Assembly (NCBI RefSeq): GCF_027941835.1
Contig: NZ_CP116005.1
Span: 3,177,501 to 3,241,500 of the forward strand
Source of the DNA: Sphingosinicella microcystinivorans
GTDB taxonomy: Bacteria; Pseudomonadota; Alphaproteobacteria; Sphingomonadales; Sphingomonadaceae
Direction: 5' to 3'
Length of the DNA stretch: 64,000 bases
Every line of letters starts with the position of its first letter. Within the stretch, counting starts at the first letter, position 1. Both the position numbers and the translations under genes were made by a program. This document shows, in pieces, positions 61,810-64,000 of this stretch. Under the pieces are notes generated by a model. The model worked only from the letters and a program-made list of their open reading frames with translations, did not search any database and was not told the DNA's origin.

Positions 61810-62891
61810 ACCGGATGGTCAACGCCGCGTTCTGGCAGGGCCGCCAGGCATTCATCACGGGCCATACGGGCTTCATGGGGGGATGGCTTGCGAGCCTGCT
61901 GCTCGGTCTCGGCGCGAAAGTCAGCGGCTATGCGCTCGCCCCTCAGGACGGACCCGGCTTTTTCGAGGCGACCGACCTCGGATCACGGTTGCAGGAATCG
62001 GTGATCGGGGATGTACGCGACGCGAGCGTGCTCGAAGCCGCGCTCATCGCGGCATCGCCAAGCGTCGTCTTCCATCTCGCCGCTCAGCCGCTGGTACGGC
62101 GCGCCTATTCCGAGCCCGAGTTCACCTTCGCCACGAATGTCATGGGAACGGTGAACCTGCTTGAAGCCGTGCGGCGCTGCCCTTCCGTGAAGGCTGTTCT
62201 CGTCGTGACCACCGACAAGGTCTACACGAACATGAACACGACGCGCCCTTACTGCGAAACCGACCGTCTCGGGGGAAGGGAACCCTATAGCGCCAGCAAG
62301 GCTGCGGCCGAGATGGTCGTCGACGCGTATCGCCACAGCTACCTTGTTCCGCCCGGAGTCGGTGAAGGGCGCGTGGGCCTTGCGGCGATCCGCGCGGGGA
62401 ATATCTTCGGCGGCGGCGACTGGGCGGCGGACAGGATCGTGCCCGACGCGGTGCGCAGCTTTCAGGCGGGCCGGCCTCTGGTGCTCAGGAACCCGGCTTC
62501 AACGCGGCCGTGGCAGCACGTTCTCGATCCCCTGCCGGGCTATCTGCACCTTGCGGAGAATCTCTGTGCGGACCCCGGGGCTTTCTCGGAAGGATGGAAT
62601 TTCGGGCCTGTCGTGCACGACTGCCGACCGGTCGGCACGCTCGCCCAGTTGCTTGGCGACGCGTGGGGAGAGGGCGCTGAGGTGCGGGTGGAGCCCAACA
62701 ACCGGATCTTCGAGGAACGGCTGCTCGCACTGGACAGCGCCAAGGCGGGACGCAGGCTCGGCTGGATTCCGCGCTGGAATCTGGAAGCCGCCGTTGCGCG
62801 CACGGTCGAATGGTACAAGACATATTACAGCCGCGGCGACGTCTGGGCGCTGACCCAATCCCAGTGTGCAACGCTCATGAAAGCTGCCTAG
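61806..62891 (+). CDS. rfbG: CDP-glucose 4,6-dehydratase
   Basis: About 361 residues from GTG 61806 (overlaps the rfbF stop, GGAAG upstream); ATG 61815 is possible. Extended SDR: AFITGHTGFMGGWLASLLL binds NAD, FHLAAQPLVRRAY, VVTTDKVYTN, and YSASKAAAEMVV with catalytic Tyr and Lys. Converts CDP-glucose to CDP-4-keto-6-deoxyglucose. Confidence 0.95.
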   Translation: MNRMVNAAFWQGRQAFITGHTGFMGGWLASLLLGLGAKVSGYALAPQDGPGFFEATDLGSRLQESVIGDVRDASVLEAALIAASPSVVFHLAAQPLVRRAYSEPEFTFATNVMGTVNLLEAVRRCPSVKAVLVVTTDKVYTNMNTTRPYCETDRLGGREPYSASKAAAEMVVDAYRHSYLVPPGVGEGRVGLAAIRAGNIFGGGDWAADRIVPDAVRSFQAGRPLVLRNPASTRPWQHVLDPLPGYLHLAENLCADPGAFSEGWNFGPVVHDCRPVGTLAQLLGDAWGEGAEVRVEPNNRIFEERLLALDSAKAGRRLGWIPRWNLEAAVARTVEWYKTYYSRGDVWALTQSQCATLMKAA

Positions 62892-64000
62892 ATGCTTTCC
62901 GCCTGTCGCTTTTGCGGATCACCGCTCACTCATACGGTCGTTGATCTCGGCCTTTCTCCGATCTCCAACGCCTTTCGGCCGTTCGACACCGTCGACCGCG
63001 AGCCCCAGACCTTTTATCCGTTGAAGGTGATGGTTTGCGACACGTGCTGGCTCGCCCAGATCGTCGATGTCGAAACGCCTGCGCACTTCAACCCGAACTA
63101 CGTGTATTTCTCATCCTATTCGCAATCATGGCTGGAGCACGCCGAGGCCTATGCCGGAGAGATGACCCGCGATCTTGTGCTGGGTGCGCACTCAAAGGTT
63201 GTCGAGGTCGCCAGCAACGACGGTTATCTGCTGCAGTATTTCAAGGCGCGCGGTATCCCGGTGCTGGGGATCGAGCCTTCGGGCAATGTCGCCGAACACG
63301 CGCGGACGGTGCACGGCATCGAGACGATCGACGCGTTCTTCGGGAAAGACTGTGCGGTTGCGCTTGTCGAAAAGGGCGTACAGGCCGATCTCATCGCTGC
63401 GAACAATGTTCTGGCGCACGTTCCCGACATCAACGACTTCGTCAGTGGGTTCACGCTGCTGCTGAAGCCCGGCGGAATCCTGACCATCGAGTTTCCGCAT
63501 CTGCTGAACATGCTGCGCGAGTGCCAGTTCGATACGATCTATCACGAGCACTATTCCTACCTTTCGCTTGGGGCCGTCGAACGGATACTGACGGCGCATG
63601 GCCTTGTCGTTCATGGCGCACGCCGATTGCCAACTCATGGAGGATCCCTGCGGCTCTATGCCGGACATGCAGGTCAGGGCCGCACCGATCCGGCGCTTGC
63701 AAAGACGCTGGAGGAGATTCGGCAGGACGAGCTGGATGACGGGCTGGAAACGCTGGCGCCCTACACGGCGTTTTCCGCTGCCGTGGAGCGCCGCAAGATC
63801 GACTTCGTTTCGTTCCTGATCGCCGCAAAGACGGAAGGAAAGACAGTCGTAGGTTATGGAGCGCCGGCCAAGGGCAACACGATGCTGAACTACTGCGGCG
63901 TCGGGCCCGAGCTTCTCGCGTATACGGTTGACCGGAGTCCGCACAAGCAGAGGCATTTCCTGCCGGGATTGAATATTCCCGTGCACGCGCCCGAGCGGAT
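62892..64000 (+). CDS. Sugar C-methyltransferase, class I SAM-dependent (partial, 3' end off the window)
   Basis: At least 369 residues from ATG 62892, immediately after the rfbG stop. Zinc-binding N-terminus (CRFCGSPLT ... VCDTC), SAM motif VVEVASNDGYLLQYF, HEHYSYLS with His pair, and a C-terminal VVGYGAPAKGNTMLNYCG domain. This is the Methyltransf_13/23/14 arrangement of NDP-hexose C-methyltransferases (NovU/TylCIII type). It predicts a branched-chain CDP-sugar from the rfbG product. Confidence 0.92.
   Translation, partial: MLSACRFCGSPLTHTVVDLGLSPISNAFRPFDTVDREPQTFYPLKVMVCDTCWLAQIVDVETPAHFNPNYVYFSSYSQSWLEHAEAYAGEMTRDLVLGAHSKVVEVASNDGYLLQYFKARGIPVLGIEPSGNVAEHARTVHGIETIDAFFGKDCAVALVEKGVQADLIAANNVLAHVPDINDFVSGFTLLLKPGGILTIEFPHLLNMLRECQFDTIYHEHYSYLSLGAVERILTAHGLVVHGARRLPTHGGSLRLYAGHAGQGRTDPALAKTLEEIRQDELDDGLETLAPYTAFSAAVERRKIDFVSFLIAAKTEGKTVVGYGAPAKGNTMLNYCGVGPELLAYTVDRSPHKQRHFLPGLNIPVHAPER

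Overview
The window is a GC-rich alphaproteobacterial chromosome segment. Gene content points to Sphingomonadales: a WalW-type deacetylase, a tonB-exbB-exbD-exbD locus with two exbD genes, large TonB-dependent receptors, a PHB depolymerase beside a hydroxybutyrate dehydrogenase, and short lipid/cofactor operons such as pgsA-moaD-moaE. This placement is inferred from gene content alone; there is no rRNA in the window.

Layout. 1-5.7 kb: Lrp-type regulator (cut by the left edge), an atypical histidine kinase, trxB, a LysR regulator, a likely small RNA with two C-rich loops, WalW and a CAU tRNA. 5.7-17.4 kb: a class A penicillin-binding protein, moaE/moaD/pgsA, a xenobiotic-type cluster (nitroreductase, lipoprotein, KstD-like flavoprotein, MAPEG, GST), uvrC, a FolM-like reductase and folB. 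17.6-20.2 kb: tonB-exbB-exbD-exbD with a clear terminator. 20.2-26.3 kb: PHB mobilisation genes, a DUF1993 protein, a mini TonB-C protein and an MsbA-like ABC exporter. 26.4-36.1 kb: an iron-acquisition block with four candidate Fur boxes. It holds a PepSY/DUF2271/DUF4198/ApbE operon (predicted covalent-flavin electron transfer in the periplasm), a second TonB, a PiuC-type hydroxylase and two TonB-dependent receptors. 36-48.2 kb: an ABC-F ATPase, a PepSY/response regulator/kinase operon, a PEP-CTERM protein, tRNA-Gln, Ppx, RlmE, agmatine catabolism (aguA-aguB), a YqaJ nuclease, a uracil-DNA glycosylase, folK and tRNA-Lys.

48.1-58.0 kb is a 9.9-kb integrated element bounded by 49-bp direct repeats of the tRNA-Lys 3' end. 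It carries a tyrosine integrase broken by a single-base frameshift, an AlpA excisionase, a TOPRIM/RecA-like primase-helicase, a repeat-rich non-coding region suited to be a replication origin, a ribbon-helix-helix regulator, and a tightly overlapping operon of unrecognised phage-like genes. No capsid, portal, large terminase, tail or lysis gene is recognisable. The best reading is a phage satellite or a cryptic relative of one, and it is the most novel part of the window.

58.2-64 kb starts a polysaccharide locus: an undecaprenyl-phosphate-type GT2, a GT39/ArnT-like membrane transferase, CDP-glucose synthesis and dehydration (rfbF, rfbG), and a sugar C-methyltransferase cut by the right edge. 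The set predicts a branched CDP-deoxysugar in the cell-surface glycan.
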